A DNA stretch of 64,000 bases from Sphingomonas panacisoli (GCF_007859635.1 NZ_CP042306.1:2864001-2928000); one strand, 5' to 3'; positions 19,863-29,161 are shown, numbered from the stretch's first letter. Program-made: numbers and translations. The notes: generated by a model not told the origin, from the letters alone.

Positions 19863-21434
19863 TCACCCCGCCTTCCGCACCGGCGCCATCGCCGCCATCA
19901 CCGCTTGCGCCGCGAGCCGCCCGGTCTGCGCGCCGCCGTTCATGTAACCGGGATACGCATCCGAGAGGTGCTCGCCCGCGAAATGCACCGGCCCGGAGTC
20001 GATCGGCCGCGACGCGACGCCATCGGTTTCGGTCCAGATCAACGGCGCGAACTTGGTCAGCTGGCCGGGGCGATAATTCACGTAGGCGCCTCGCGTGAAC
20101 GGATCGAGGTGCCAGTTGGTCCGCCGCACCGTCGGGCTCGTCGCGGCGGCCATGCCCTTGACCCCGCCCTCCGCCATCCGCGCGAACTTGAGCGCCAATG
20201 CGTGCGGATCAGCGGCGTCCGCGGCGAGCGTTTCGTTGCCGCCGGTGAACCAGGTCCACACGCTGCCCGCAGCCTCCGACGGCCGAATGCCGCCGTCCCA
20301 GCCGAGCGACGAACCCACCCCATGATCCGTCTGCCACACCTCGCCGCCGCGCCCGACCGAGGCTTCCCATGGCCGCGCGGTCGTCACCGCCTGGACCTTG
20401 CCGTTGCGGCCCAGCCCGACCTCGGCATTGTATTGGCGCCACAGCGGCGGCAGCGGCGTGCCGAATGCGATGCGGCTGACGATGGAGATCGGGACGGTGA
20501 CGATCACCGCCGATGCCTGGATCCGTTCGCCATTGGAAAAGGTCACGCGCGCGCCCGATCCGATCCGGTCGATCCGCGTCGCACGACGGAACGTCGTGAT
20601 CCGGCTTGCCAGCCGCGCGGTCATCGCCTCGATCAGCGACGAGCTGCCACCCGCCATCAGGAAGCGTTCGTCGCTGCGCGAGAGGACGTCGATCCGCTGT
20701 CCCTCGATCGTCGGCAGGTTGAACACCAGCTCAAGCGCCGAGCAGTCGCCCGGCTCGCTGCCATATTCGGTGCGCGCGGTCGCTTCCATCAGGCGATGCA
20801 CCCAGGGCTCGGGGATCAGCTTGGCGTGCTTGTCGAGATAGCCGGTGAACGACATCCGATCGAGCTCGGCCGCGACCTTCTCGTAATCCTTGTCCAGCCG
20901 CGCGGAATCCGCATCGATCTGCCCGGCGATCCCACGCAGTCCGGCGACGAGCGTGTCCCGCGGCACCTCGGTCGCGCCGTCGAGGATCATCGTGCGATAC
21001 GCGCCGACCTTGCGATCGATCAGCGCCACGCCGAATTCTTTGCACAGCGCGTGCATGTCGGCATGATCGGTGTTGACGAGTTGGCCGCCGACCTCGATCG
21101 CCGGCTGGCCCTTGGCCTTCGCAGTGTACATCCGGCCGCCGGTCCGCGTACGCGCTTCGTACAGCCGCGCATCGACCCCAGCCTTGGTCAGCTGCCACAA
21201 TGCCGACAGTCCCGCGATGCCGCCGCCGATGATCACCACCGGCGCACCGCTGGTCGTCAGCGCCCGCGCCTGTCGCGGCAAAGCGGCGGTCGCCGCCGTC
21301 GCGGCCAACGCCATCAGCACCTGGCGCCGAGTCTGGCCGTCGCTGCCCGGCACCGGCGCTGCCTCGCCTGCCGCCTTCAGATTCTCCTCGCGTGCCTTCT
21401 CCAACGCCTGCCAGAATGCCGTCGGTCCCCGCAT
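19863..21434 (-). CDS. Tat-exported flavin monoamine oxidase family protein
   Basis: A 523-residue flavoenzyme. The start at 21434 follows AGGAGGGG. After about 35 residues comes a twin-arginine motif TRRQVLMALAATAATAAL, so export of the folded FAD protein is expected. Rossmann FAD site: VVIIGGGIAGLSALWQLTKAG; then YEARTRTGGRMYTA. The C-terminal FAD-binding end is HFAGEHLSDAYPGYMNGG. It oxidises an amine to an aldehyde with H2O2 release; the actual amine cannot be told. It is divergent from hisC with 64 bases between starts. Confidence 0.88.
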   Translation of the reverse strand: MRGPTAFWQALEKAREENLKAAGEAAPVPGSDGQTRRQVLMALAATAATAALPRQARALTTSGAPVVIIGGGIAGLSALWQLTKAGVDARLYEARTRTGGRMYTAKAKGQPAIEVGGQLVNTDHADMHALCKEFGVALIDRKVGAYRTMILDGATEVPRDTLVAGLRGIAGQIDADSARLDKDYEKVAAELDRMSFTGYLDKHAKLIPEPWVHRLMEATARTEYGSEPGDCSALELVFNLPTIEGQRIDVLSRSDERFLMAGGSSSLIEAMTARLASRITTFRRATRIDRIGSGARVTFSNGERIQASAVIVTVPISIVSRIAFGTPLPPLWRQYNAEVGLGRNGKVQAVTTARPWEASVGRGGEVWQTDHGVGSSLGWDGGIRPSEAAGSVWTWFTGGNETLAADAADPHALALKFARMAEGGVKGMAAATSPTVRRTNWHLDPFTRGAYVNYRPGQLTKFAPLIWTETDGVASRPIDSGPVHFAGEHLSDAYPGYMNGGAQTGRLAAQAVMAAMAPVRKAG

Positions 21435-21498
21435 CGTCCCCTCCTGTTGCGTCCGCCATAACTTGCCAATCCGAGCGCCGCCAGCAATAGCCGCGCGC

Positions 21499-22599
21499 AT
21501 GTCCGCACCAGAACCCAAGCCATGGATCATGGCGATCGCCCCCTATGTGCCCGGGCGCTCGACCACCGACGACGGCCGCAAGGTCGCCAAGCTCTCCTCC
21601 AACGAGAACCCGCTCGGCACGAGCCAAAAGGCGCGCGACGCGTTCCTGACCGCATCGACCAACCTCGAACGCTATCCCGATGCGAGCGGCAGCGAACTGC
21701 GCGAGGTGCTCGCCGCCAAGCATGGCCTCGACCCGGCGCGGATCATCTACGGTAACGGATCGGACGAGGTGCTTCACCTCGCGGCCGGCGCCTTCGCCGG
21801 CCCGGGCGACGAAGTCATCTTCGTCAAATACGGTTTCGCGGTGTATGAGATCGCCGCGCGGCGCGTCGGCGCGGTGCCGGTCATCGCGCCCGACAACGAC
21901 TATGCTACCGACGTCGATGCGATCCTGGCCTGCGTCACCGACAAGACCAAGATCGTCTACATTGCGAACCCCAACAACCCGACCGGCACCTATGCCAGCC
22001 GCGAGGAAATCGCGCGGCTCCATGCAGGGTTGCGCAACGACATCCTGCTCGTGCTCGACCACGCCTATGCCGAATATATCGAGGGCGATGCCGAGGACGG
22101 CGGGATGGCGCTGGCCGAGACCGCGTCGAACGTGCTGGTCACGCGGACCTTTTCGAAGATGTACGGCCTCGCCGCCGAGCGGATCGGGTGGGGCTATGCT
22201 TCGCCGGAGATCATCGCCGCGATGCACCGCATCCGCCTGCCCTTCTCGATCACCATTGCCGGGACGGCGGCGGCGGTCGCGGCGCTCGGCGACCAGGATT
22301 TCGTCGCGCATACCAAGGCGCACAATGCCGAATGGCGCGCATGGTTCTCGGCCGAGATCGCCAAGATGGGCAATGCGGGTCTGCGCGCGGTGCCGAGTCA
22401 GGCCAATTTCGTGCTGGTCCTGTTCGAAGGCGCGCTGACCGCGGAGGCCGCGTACAAGGGCCTGATGGACGCCGGCTACATCGTCCGCTGGCTGCCCGGC
22501 CAAGGCTTACCGCACGGGCTGCGCATCACCGTCGGTACCGAGGACGAGTGCCGAGGCGTAATCGCCGCGTTGCGCGCGATGGTCGCCAAGGCGGACTGA
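21499..22599 (+). CDS. hisC: Histidinol-phosphate aminotransferase
   Basis: A 366-residue class II PLP aminotransferase: KLSSNENPLG at the N-terminus, ANPNNPTGTY, and the PLP lysine in TRTFSKMYGLAAERIGWG. It converts imidazole-acetol phosphate and glutamate to histidinol phosphate. It overlaps the prephenate dehydrogenase gene by one base (TGATG). In alphaproteobacteria HisC in this setting also transaminates aromatic precursors, so a joint role in Phe/Tyr synthesis is plausible. Confidence 0.9.
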   Translation: MSAPEPKPWIMAIAPYVPGRSTTDDGRKVAKLSSNENPLGTSQKARDAFLTASTNLERYPDASGSELREVLAAKHGLDPARIIYGNGSDEVLHLAAGAFAGPGDEVIFVKYGFAVYEIAARRVGAVPVIAPDNDYATDVDAILACVTDKTKIVYIANPNNPTGTYASREEIARLHAGLRNDILLVLDHAYAEYIEGDAEDGGMALAETASNVLVTRTFSKMYGLAAERIGWGYASPEIIAAMHRIRLPFSITIAGTAAAVAALGDQDFVAHTKAHNAEWRAWFSAEIAKMGNAGLRAVPSQANFVLVLFEGALTAEAAYKGLMDAGYIVRWLPGQGLPHGLRITVGTEDECRGVIAALRAMVAKAD

Positions 22600-23507
22600 T
22601 GCTGCCCTTCGCGCGCGTCACGATCATCGGATTGGGCCTGATCGGCTCGTCGATCGCACGCGCGGTGAAGGCGCATATGCCGAGCGTCCGCGTGACCGGC
22701 CACGACGCCGATCCCGGCGTGCGCGCCGCGGCGACCGCGCTCGGATTCTGCGACGACGTGACCGACACCCCTGGCGCGGCGGTTACCGACGCCGATTTCG
22801 TCATCCTGTGCGTCCCCGTCGGGGCGATGCGCGCCGCGGCGGATTCGATCGCGCTCGACCTGCCGATCGATGCCGTCGTCAGCGACGTGGGGTCGTCGAA
22901 GGGGACCGTGCTCGCCGCGCTGCAAGCCGCATTGCCAGGCGTCGCGGTGATCCCCGCGCACCCCGTTGCCGGCACCGAACGCAGCGGCCCGGAAGCAGGC
23001 TTCGCCACCCTGTTCCACGGCCGCTGGTGCATCCTGACTCCGCCCGAGGACGCCGCCGAGGCGACGGTCGAGCGCGTCGCCGAGTTCTGGCGGCGGCTGG
23101 GCGCCGAGGTCGAGACGATGGCGCCCGACCATCACGACCGCGTGCTGGCGATCACCAGCCATCTGCCGCACCTGATCGCTTACACGATCGTCGGAACCGC
23201 GAGCGACATGGAAGAAGTCACGCGATCCGAAGTCATCAAATATTCCGCCGGCGGCTTTCGCGACTTTACCCGCATCGCGGCGTCCGACCCGACGATGTGG
23301 CGCGACGTGTTCCTGTCGAACAAGGACGCCGTGCTCGACATGCTCCAGCGCTTCTCGGAGGATCTCACCGCCCTCCAGCGCGCGATCCGCTGGGGCAAGG
23401 GCGACGAATTGTTCGATCTGTTCACGCGCACCCGCGCCGTCCGCCGATCGATCATCGAACAGGGCCAGGACGACGCCGCGCCCGACTTCGGCCGCACGCA
23501 CGATTAG
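22599..23507 (+). CDS. Prephenate/arogenate dehydrogenase
   Basis: A 302-residue NAD(P)-dependent dehydrogenase for tyrosine synthesis. Rossmann motif VTIIGLGLIGSSIARAVK at the start, then VSDVGSSKG and PAHPVAGTERSGPEAG, the family signature around catalytic His. The C-terminal helical dimerisation domain has SAGGFRDFTRIAASDP. Whether prephenate or arogenate is preferred is not visible. It is coupled to hisC; there is no chorismate mutase fusion. Confidence 0.9.
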   Translation: MLPFARVTIIGLGLIGSSIARAVKAHMPSVRVTGHDADPGVRAAATALGFCDDVTDTPGAAVTDADFVILCVPVGAMRAAADSIALDLPIDAVVSDVGSSKGTVLAALQAALPGVAVIPAHPVAGTERSGPEAGFATLFHGRWCILTPPEDAAEATVERVAEFWRRLGAEVETMAPDHHDRVLAITSHLPHLIAYTIVGTASDMEEVTRSEVIKYSAGGFRDFTRIAASDPTMWRDVFLSNKDAVLDMLQRFSEDLTALQRAIRWGKGDELFDLFTRTRAVRRSIIEQGQDDAAPDFGRTHD

Positions 23508-23511
23508 GCTG

Positions 23512-23772
23512 GCAATGTAGGATTTGGCCTGTCAGCGTCGGCGGGCTCTTTGACATGGTCGGCAGTGGCGTAAGCTCCTATTTCGCTGGAGCATAAGTGG
23601 GGCGTCGGCGAAGCGTAGCGGTCGCGTTGTGGATGCGTCGGTGTCGCGTCGGTGTTGCGTCGGTGTCGCGATCATGATGACTGAGGGGGTCTGAGCGGCG
23701 CGTCGCGGAGGCCAACCCGCCGCGTTTGGGCCTAACCGCCGCCTATAGTGCAACCTTTGTCAACTTCGGGGC
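23512..23772. repeat. Intergenic repeat element, copy 1 (related to 41821-42056)
   Basis: The left 50 bases (from GCAATGTAGGATTT) match 41821-41870 at about 45 of 50 positions, and the right end (TAGTGCAACCTTTGTCAACTTCGG, split) resembles the right end there. The middle, with GTGTCGCGTCGGTGTTGCGTCGGTGTCGCG-type 12-base tandem units near 23636-23675, is unrelated. The right end reaches the plsC stop codon. No protein gene is supported in this interval. Confidence 0.65.
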
Positions 23773-24449
23773 TCCAGCACGTTGATCGCTTCGTGCACCC
23801 GCGCCTCGATCTCGGCTCGCGGCAGGCCGGGCGGAATCGGTTCGCCGAAGCGGAAGGTCGCGATGCCGGCGCGCTTGAGCCCTTTCTTCGGCCATAGCCG
23901 CCCGACATCGGTCGCGATCGGCACGACCGGCAGGTCGAGCATCTTGTACAGGCCGGCGAACCCCGATTTGAGTTCGGGCTGCTCGCCCGGTTTCACGCGT
24001 GTTCCTTCGGGGAAGATCATCACCGACCGCCCGCTTTCGCGCGCCGCCTTCGCCTCGCGCATCAGCGCCCGCAGCGCGGTCGCCGACGCGGCGCGATCGA
24101 CCAGGATGATGCCGTAGACCTGCGTCGCCCAGCCCCAGATCGGGATGCGGGCGAACTCGCGGCGCATGATGATGGCGGGCGCCCCCATCTCCACCATCAG
24201 GTCGAGCGTTTCGAACATCGATTGATGCTTGGCGGCGTAGAACACCTGTCCGCTCGGCCGTGGCCCCTTGTAGCGCGAGCGGACGCCGAGCAGGTATCGC
24301 GCGCACCAACGGTGGAACCGCGTCCAGCCGACCGAATAGGCGATCAGCGCGTTCCGCCCGAACAGTGCCGAAAACGGCACGATCAGCACGATCGGCACCG
24401 ACAGGCCGTAAAACACGATCATGAACGCGATATTCCGGATCAGCGTCAC
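23760..24449 (-). CDS. plsC: 1-acyl-sn-glycerol-3-phosphate acyltransferase
   Basis: A 229-residue membrane acyltransferase that makes phosphatidic acid. An N-terminal membrane helix (MIVFYGLSVPIVLIVPFSAL) is followed by block I AAKHQSMFETLDL (Glu in place of the usual Asp of HX4D, common in alphaproteobacteria) and block III MIFPEGTR. The GTG start at 24449 overlaps the upstream stop (GTGA). It is last in the ftsE-ftsX-ydcF-plsC run, tying phospholipid synthesis to division. Confidence 0.9.
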   Translation of the reverse strand: MTLIRNIAFMIVFYGLSVPIVLIVPFSALFGRNALIAYSVGWTRFHRWCARYLLGVRSRYKGPRPSGQVFYAAKHQSMFETLDLMVEMGAPAIIMRREFARIPIWGWATQVYGIILVDRAASATALRALMREAKAARESGRSVMIFPEGTRVKPGEQPELKSGFAGLYKMLDLPVVPIATDVGRLWPKKGLKRAGIATFRFGEPIPPGLPRAEIEARVHEAINVLEPRS

Positions 24450-24985
24450 ACGCCGATCCCGGTCCACAGCGCGATACGGCGCAGCAACAGCTTGTTGTAT
24501 TCGACGATCAGCAGCCCGAGCGGCGCTTCGCTCCGCACCCCGTCCGCGACGATCGTCACGTCGTCGTCGAGCGCCGCGCGCAATTCCATCGCCGCGCGCG
24601 CCATGTGCCAGTCGGACGTCACCAGCCGCACCGACTTGTAGCCGTGTGCCTTGACCCAGTCCGCGGTCTCCTTGGCGTTCGACCGCGTATCGACCGCTTC
24701 GTGGCCGAGATCGACGCAGCACGCGAACAGGGCGATCGGCGCGCGGTTGGTCTTCGCCAGCTCGATCGGGCGCACGCTAGGGGCGACGCCGGTGATCAGC
24801 ATCCGCTTGGCCTGGTGTTTCGCGATCAGGTCGAGCCCGCGGTCGATCCGACCCGGCGCCCCGGTCGGCACGACGATCGCGTCGGTCGGCTGGCCGTCGA
24901 CCGGGCGCGGCAGCATCAGCATGAACGCCGCAAAGCCCAGGATGTACGCCAGGACGAGAAAGCCGATCAGCCGCCGGACGATCAT
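24446..24985 (-). CDS. YdcF/ElyC-family DUF218 membrane protein
   Basis: A 179-residue protein with an N-terminal membrane helix (LIGFLVLAYILGFAAFMLML) and a periplasmic DUF218 domain: AIVVPTGAPGRIDRGL, RMLITGV, then DTRSNAKETADWV and LVTSDWHMARAAMELR, the conserved family core. Family members affect envelope carrier-lipid or peptidoglycan metabolism, though no activity is proven for this branch. It overlaps ftsX and plsC by four bases each (ATGA and GTGA). Confidence 0.85.
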   Translation of the reverse strand: MIVRRLIGFLVLAYILGFAAFMLMLPRPVDGQPTDAIVVPTGAPGRIDRGLDLIAKHQAKRMLITGVAPSVRPIELAKTNRAPIALFACCVDLGHEAVDTRSNAKETADWVKAHGYKSVRLVTSDWHMARAAMELRAALDDDVTIVADGVRSEAPLGLLIVEYNKLLLRRIALWTGIGV

Positions 24986-25875
24986 TGCATCACCCTCAGC
25001 CGCCGCAGCACCGCGACTCGCGCGGCGCCCGTCGCGACGATCGCGAACAGCAGCGGCAGCGCCGCCAGGATCAGCCAGTCGCGCAGCGTCAGCGCCGCGC
25101 CGCCGACCAGGTCGGAGCCCAGCCCGTTCACCTCGCGCGCGATCAGCCAGACCACCAGCATCGCCGCGACCGCGCCGATCGCGCCGCCGATGACGGTGTC
25201 GAGCGCGATGCGGCGCTGGAATAGCCGTGCGACCTGGACGTCGGTCGATCCCAGCATGTGCAGGATCGCGATCGTGTCGCGGTGCGTCTCCAGCCCCGCT
25301 CGCGCGGCGAGCAACACGACCGCCGTTGTCGCCAACGCCATCAGCAGCACGAGCGCCGCCGCGCCCGCGATCATCGTCCGCATGAAGCTGGCGACCGGCG
25401 ACAGCCAACGCGACTGCGAATCGACTCGCGCAGTCGTGGCTGCCGCGCGCACGCCCTTCGCCACCAGCATCGCCGATTCCTCGCTCGGCACGCTCATATC
25501 GACGTCGATCAACGTCGGGATCGGCACGTCGGCGTCGCTCGACACCTTGCCCAGCCAAGGCTTGAGCAATTCGTCGAGCCGTGCGCGATCGACGGGCACC
25601 GCCCGCTTGACCGCGGGCATGTTGTTCAGCGCGGTCATCACGGCCTGCGTATCGCGGTCGCGTTGCGCTGCGTCGGCGGTGACGATCTGCACCGTCAGCC
25701 GACCGGCAAGCTGGCGGTCAAGCGACCCCGCCGCGTTGACCATTCCGAGCCCCAGCGCGGCCGCGAGCACGGTCAGGAACAGCATGATCGCCATGATCCA
25801 CGTCATCGCGCGCGTCCCCCCGCGCTCGTCGAGGATGCGGCGGTCCGCGGCGCCGGCGACGACATCGACGCTCAT
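24982..25875 (-). CDS. ftsX: Cell division protein FtsX
   Basis: A 297-residue permease-like protein with four membrane helices: one near residues 24-46 (WIMAIMLFLTVLAAALGLGM), a periplasmic domain of about 130 residues, then three helices in the C-terminal FtsX domain (MIAGAAALVLLMALATTAVV and later). With FtsE it controls septal peptidoglycan hydrolases. It overlaps ftsE and ydcF (ATGA). Sequence conservation is low, as usual for alphaproteobacterial FtsX; identity rests on architecture and on the adjacent ftsE. Confidence 0.87.
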   Translation of the reverse strand: MSVDVVAGAADRRILDERGGTRAMTWIMAIMLFLTVLAAALGLGMVNAAGSLDRQLAGRLTVQIVTADAAQRDRDTQAVMTALNNMPAVKRAVPVDRARLDELLKPWLGKVSSDADVPIPTLIDVDMSVPSEESAMLVAKGVRAAATTARVDSQSRWLSPVASFMRTMIAGAAALVLLMALATTAVVLLAARAGLETHRDTIAILHMLGSTDVQVARLFQRRIALDTVIGGAIGAVAAMLVVWLIAREVNGLGSDLVGGAALTLRDWLILAALPLLFAIVATGAARVAVLRRLRVMQ

Positions 25876-26582
25876 GCGGACGGCCTCGCCGGCGGATTGC
25901 GCAGCGCACCGGTCGGATCCATCAGCCGCCCGGCCTCCAACCGCATCATGTGCGCATTCTGAATCCGGCCGAGCAGGTGGAAGTCGTGCGTCGCCACCAC
26001 CACCGTCGTGCCGAGCCGATTGAGCGATTCGAACAGATGCAGCAATCGCGCCGCCATGTCGGGATCGACGTTGCCGGTCGGTTCGTCGGCGACCAGGATT
26101 TCGGGACGCCCGATCACCGCGCGGGCGATCGCGACGCGCTGTTGCTCCCCGCCCGACAACGTAGGCGGGGTCGATTGGCCCTTTTCCGACAGCCCGACCC
26201 ATTCGAGCATCTCGCGCACCGGCGCATCGATATCGCCTTCGGGGACACCCGACAGCCGTAGCGGCAACGCGATATTGTCGAACACCGACAGATGCGGGAC
26301 CAGCCGAAAATCCTGAAACACCACGCCGATCCGCCGCCGGAACCCCGGGAGCCGCACGCGCGCCAGCGTCCCCGCATCCTCGCCGAACAATCGGATCGTC
26401 CCCGTCGTTGGGCGCTGTGCGAGGTACAGCAGCTTCAACAGCGACGTCTTGCCCGCCCCGCTCGCGCCGGTCAGGAAATAGAAGCCGCCCGAAACCAACG
26501 TGAAATGCAGTCCCGACAGCGTCTCGCCGTCGCTGTTGGGATAGCGCAGCCCCACATCCTCGAACTGCACGATATTCGCCAT
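25872..26582 (-). CDS. ftsE: Cell division ATP-binding protein FtsE
   Basis: A 236-residue ABC ATPase: Walker A LTGASGAGKTSLLKLL, Q-loop VFQDFRLVPHL, signature LSGGEQQRVAIARA, Walker B ILVADEPTGNVDP, H-loop VVATHDFHLL. FtsE drives FtsX conformational change at the septum. First gene of a four-gene minus-strand run with all junctions overlapping, strong evidence for one operon. Divergent from the zinc-ribbon gene with about 120 bases between. Confidence 0.93.
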   Translation of the reverse strand: MANIVQFEDVGLRYPNSDGETLSGLHFTLVSGGFYFLTGASGAGKTSLLKLLYLAQRPTTGTIRLFGEDAGTLARVRLPGFRRRIGVVFQDFRLVPHLSVFDNIALPLRLSGVPEGDIDAPVREMLEWVGLSEKGQSTPPTLSGGEQQRVAIARAVIGRPEILVADEPTGNVDPDMAARLLHLFESLNRLGTTVVVATHDFHLLGRIQNAHMMRLEAGRLMDPTGALRNPPARPSA

Positions 26583-26702
26583 CGCGGGAGCAATGGCATG
26601 TAACGCTGCGCTACATCAAGGCAGGAGACTTGCCGCGAGTCGGGCTGATGCTTAGGAAACGGTAAATGGGGCCAAGGGGACGCGGCCTTTCGGGACGGCA
26701 CC

Positions 26703-27398
26703 ATGATCCTCGAATGCAGCCAATGCCACACGCGATACCTGGTCCCCGACACCGCCGTCGGGGCGACCGGCCGCACCGTGCGGTGCGCCAATTGCCGGCA
26801 TAGCTGGTTCCAGCAACCGCCCGGCGCGCCGCCGCTCGAACTCGAAATGCCGGTCACGGCGCCCGTGCCGGTTACCGTGCCGAAGGCCGAACCGGCCCCG
26901 GCCTATGCCGGCGTCGATCACGATTACGACGCGTTCGCGCACGAGCCGCCGTTCCGCCCGCGCCGCAACCCCGCGCGCCGCTGGACGATCGCCGCGGTGA
27001 CCGCGGGCGCGCTGATGCTGATCGCGACGCTCGCCCTAGTGTTCGGCAACCTCCCCAATTTCGCGACGATGCTCGGCCTGCCGCTCGGCGGCGGCGACAC
27101 GCCGCTCAAGTTCGTCAATCTCAAGAAGCCCGACCGCCGCGACTTGCCCAACGGCAGCGAATTGTTCGCGATCGGCGGTCAGGTGAAGAACCCGACCGCG
27201 CAGCGTCAGTCGGTCCCCGACATTCGCGCCGAACTCCGCGACGCGTCCGACCGCCTGGTCTTCAGCTGGACGATCAAGCCAGACCAGCGCACGCTGCCCC
27301 CCGGCGGATCGATGAACTTCGACAGCGCGAAGCTCGACGTGCCGTCGAGTTCGAAAACGGTGAAACTCAGCTTCACCGCCGCCTCGCCCGCGAACTAA
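26703..27398 (+). CDS. MJ0042-type zinc-ribbon, single-membrane-span DUF3426-like protein
   Basis: A 231-residue protein. An N-terminal zinc ribbon (CSQCHTRYLVPD ... VRCANCRHSWFQ, CxxC twice) is followed by a Pro-rich cytosolic linker, a membrane helix near residues 97-117 (IAAVTAGALMLIATLALV) and a periplasmic beta-rich domain (ELFAIGGQVKNPTAQRQSVPDI ... PGGSMNFD) like DUF3426. The family is widespread in proteobacteria, with unknown function. It is divergent from ftsE, which may hint at an envelope role. Confidence 0.8.
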   Translation: MILECSQCHTRYLVPDTAVGATGRTVRCANCRHSWFQQPPGAPPLELEMPVTAPVPVTVPKAEPAPAYAGVDHDYDAFAHEPPFRPRRNPARRWTIAAVTAGALMLIATLALVFGNLPNFATMLGLPLGGGDTPLKFVNLKKPDRRDLPNGSELFAIGGQVKNPTAQRQSVPDIRAELRDASDRLVFSWTIKPDQRTLPPGGSMNFDSAKLDVPSSSKTVKLSFTAASPAN

Positions 27399-27488
27399 TA
27401 TAACAACCGCATTGCCATCGCCGAACGCCACTGCTAGGGGCGCTCGCCTGCCAGCCACCGGCCTCGTCCGGCGGCAATTCTAACACGT

Positions 27489-27575
27489 GCGGCCGTGGCG
27501 GAACTGGTAGACGCGCAACGTTGAGGTCGTTGTGGGCGAAAGCCCGTGGAAGTTCGAGTCTTCTCGGCCGCACCA
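27489..27575 (+). tRNA. tRNA-Leu (anticodon GAG)
   Basis: Acceptor stem GCGGCCG pairs with CGGCCGC before an encoded CCA end (ACCA 27572-27575). The anticodon arm is CAACG-TTGAGGT-CGTTG, giving GAG, which reads CUC/CUU leucine codons. The long class II variable arm GGGC-GAAA-GCCC is typical of leucine tRNAs. T arm GGAAG-TTCGAGT-CTTCT. All four arms fold by eye. It stands alone between the zinc-ribbon gene and prs. Confidence 0.95.
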
Positions 27576-27622
27576 GTTTTTCGGACGAAGAAATCGTCCG
27601 GGGGACGATTTCCCGAAAAACT
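27575..27622 (+). terminator. Nested hairpin after tRNA-Leu
   Basis: AGTTTTTCGG (27575-27584) pairs with CCGAAAAACT (27613-27622). Inside, two alternative hairpins compete: CGGACGA-AGAAA-TCGTCCG and GAAATCGTCC-GGG-GGACGATTTC. It directly follows the CCA end. Possible terminator or processing signal; there is no separate U run. The rest of the gap (27623-27819) shows only smaller hairpins such as GGCGCGAA-TTCA-TTTCGCGCC near 27720. Confidence 0.55.
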
Positions 27623-27819
27623 CCCGAGCGAAAGCGAAGGGCCAAAGCACAGTGAAATAGCTGAGCTATTGAGCGAACAGTGCTCTGCTCGGACGGCGGG
27701 CAGCCCGCCGCTCGACCGACGGCGCGAATTCATTTCGCGCCGCTGCCCTCACCTTCCCCCTTTGCGAAACTTCCATGACACCCCTAAGGGAAGCCGCACC
27801 ATCGGAAGGGGCGCGTGCG

Positions 27820-28755
27820 ATGAAATTGATGACCGGCAATTCCAACCTGCCGCTGGCCAAGGCGATTGCCGACTATCTCGAAATCCCGCTGACCGACGCG
27901 CTGGTCCGCCGTTTCGCCGACGAGGAAATCTTCGTCGAGATCAACGAGAATGTCCGCGGCGAGGACGTGTTCGTCCTGCAATCGACCAGCTATCCCGCCA
28001 ACGACAATTTGATGGAATTGCTGATCTGCATCGACGCGCTGCGTCGCGCGTCGGCCAAGCGGATCACTGCGGTCGTCCCCTATTTCGGCTATGCCCGACA
28101 GGATCGGAAGTCGGGATCGCGCACGCCGATCTCGGCCAAGCTCGTCGCGAACCTGATCACCCAAGCCGGCGCCAATCGCGTGCTGTCGGTCGACCTGCAC
28201 GCCGGGCAGATCCAGGGGTTCTTCGACATCCCGACCGACAATCTGTTCGCCGCCCCCGTCATGTCGGCGGACATCCTGGCTCGCTACGCCACCAAGAACC
28301 TGATGGTGGTCTCGCCCGACGTCGGCGGCGTGGTCCGCGCCCGCGCGCTGGCCAAGCGGCTCAACAACGCCCCGCTGGCGATCGTCGACAAGCGCCGCGA
28401 GCGCGCCGGCGAATCGGAAGTGATGAACATCATCGGCGACGTCGAGGGCCGTTTCTGCATCATGATCGACGACATCGTCGATTCGGGCGGGACGCTGTGC
28501 AACGCCGCCGCCGCGCTGAAGGAAGCGGGTGCCGAGGGCGTCGTCGCGTACATCACCCACGGCGTGCTGTCCGGCGGCGCGATCGCGCGGGTCGAAGGGT
28601 CGGTACTCGAAGAACTGGTAATCACCGATTCGATCGGCAATCACGACATCATCCGCCAGTCGTCGAGCGTCCGCCACCTGACCATCGCGCCGCTGCTCGC
28701 CGAGGCGATCCGCCGGACGGCGGAGGAAAGCTCGGTATCGAGCTTGTTCGACTAG
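27820..28755 (+). CDS. prs: Ribose-phosphate pyrophosphokinase
   Basis: A 311-residue PRPP synthetase that converts ribose 5-phosphate and ATP to PRPP for nucleotide, His and Trp synthesis. Seen: the N-terminal [34 protein letters not shown] with the flexible ATP loop, [19 protein letters not shown], and the PRPP loop [12 protein letters not shown]. The start at 27820 has AAGGGG about nine bases before it; an in-frame ATG at 27775 is possible but lacks an SD. Its stop overlaps the convergent PilZ gene by four bases. Confidence 0.93.
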   Translation: MKLMTGNSNLPLAKAIADYLEIPLTDALVRRFADEEIFVEINENVRGEDVFVLQSTSYPANDNLMELLICIDALRRASAKRITAVVPYFGYARQDRKSGSRTPISAKLVANLITQAGANRVLSVDLHAGQIQGFFDIPTDNLFAAPVMSADILARYATKNLMVVSPDVGGVVRARALAKRLNNAPLAIVDKRRERAGESEVMNIIGDVEGRFCIMIDDIVDSGGTLCNAAAALKEAGAEGVVAYITHGVLSGGAIARVEGSVLEELVITDSIGNHDIIRQSSSVRHLTIAPLLAEAIRRTAEESSVSSLFD

Positions 28756-29087
28756 TAACGCGAGCCGTGCATGATCAAATGATCGAGCACGGCGGGATGC
28801 AGCGGCTGGCGGAACCGGCCGCCGATAATGTCCTTGCGCCGCCACGCGACGTTGGCCTCGAGCCCCTGCAGTCCGGGCAAGGTCACCCAGACCAGATCGC
28901 CCACGTCCAGCCCGTAATGCGCCTCCGCGCGGAAGCCCGTCACCGACATGTCGAGGATGCGGATATCGAACTTCGCGGCGGTACGATTGCGCAGGTGCGC
29001 GCGCAGGATCACCGGCAGCCGTGGCTGACGCCGATTGTCGTCCCGGCTCGCGATCGGGGCATCGAAACCAAATGTACGCGCGTCCAT
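28752..29087 (-). CDS. PilZ-domain protein
   Basis: A 111-residue single-domain Pil[16 protein letters not shown] provides the N-terminal RxxxR-like element and [12 protein letters not shown] the (D/N)xSxxG motif, followed by [20 protein letters not shown] in parts of the barrel. Such stand-alone PilZ proteins bind c-di-GMP and act on a separate effector, which is not apparent here. Convergent with prs, overlapping four bases. Second PilZ-like gene in this window besides that at 1927. Confidence 0.8.
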   Translation of the reverse strand: MDARTFGFDAPIASRDDNRRQPRLPVILRAHLRNRTAAKFDIRILDMSVTGFRAEAHYGLDVGDLVWVTLPGLQGLEANVAWRRKDIIGGRFRQPLHPAVLDHLIMHGSRY

Positions 29088-29161
29088 GGCGGCGGATAGT
29101 GGGTGATCAGGCGTTAAATTTCCGCAAATACGGCAACTTGAATGCCTATTTTCCCGTTAAC

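Noticed and set aside
20731-22503. 590-codon minus-strand frame across hisC and the amine oxidase 3' half
   Set aside because: Composition is that of an antisense shadow; hisC PLP lysine motif and the oxidase FAD motifs define the real frames.
23630-23680. Tandem GTCGGTGTCGCGTCGGTGTT-type units as a CRISPR-like array
   Set aside because: Units are about 12 bases and contiguous without unique spacers; no cas genes.
27489-27575. tRNA-Leu as an integration (att) site
   Set aside because: I found no repeated copy of the tRNA 3' end downstream in the window and no integrase.
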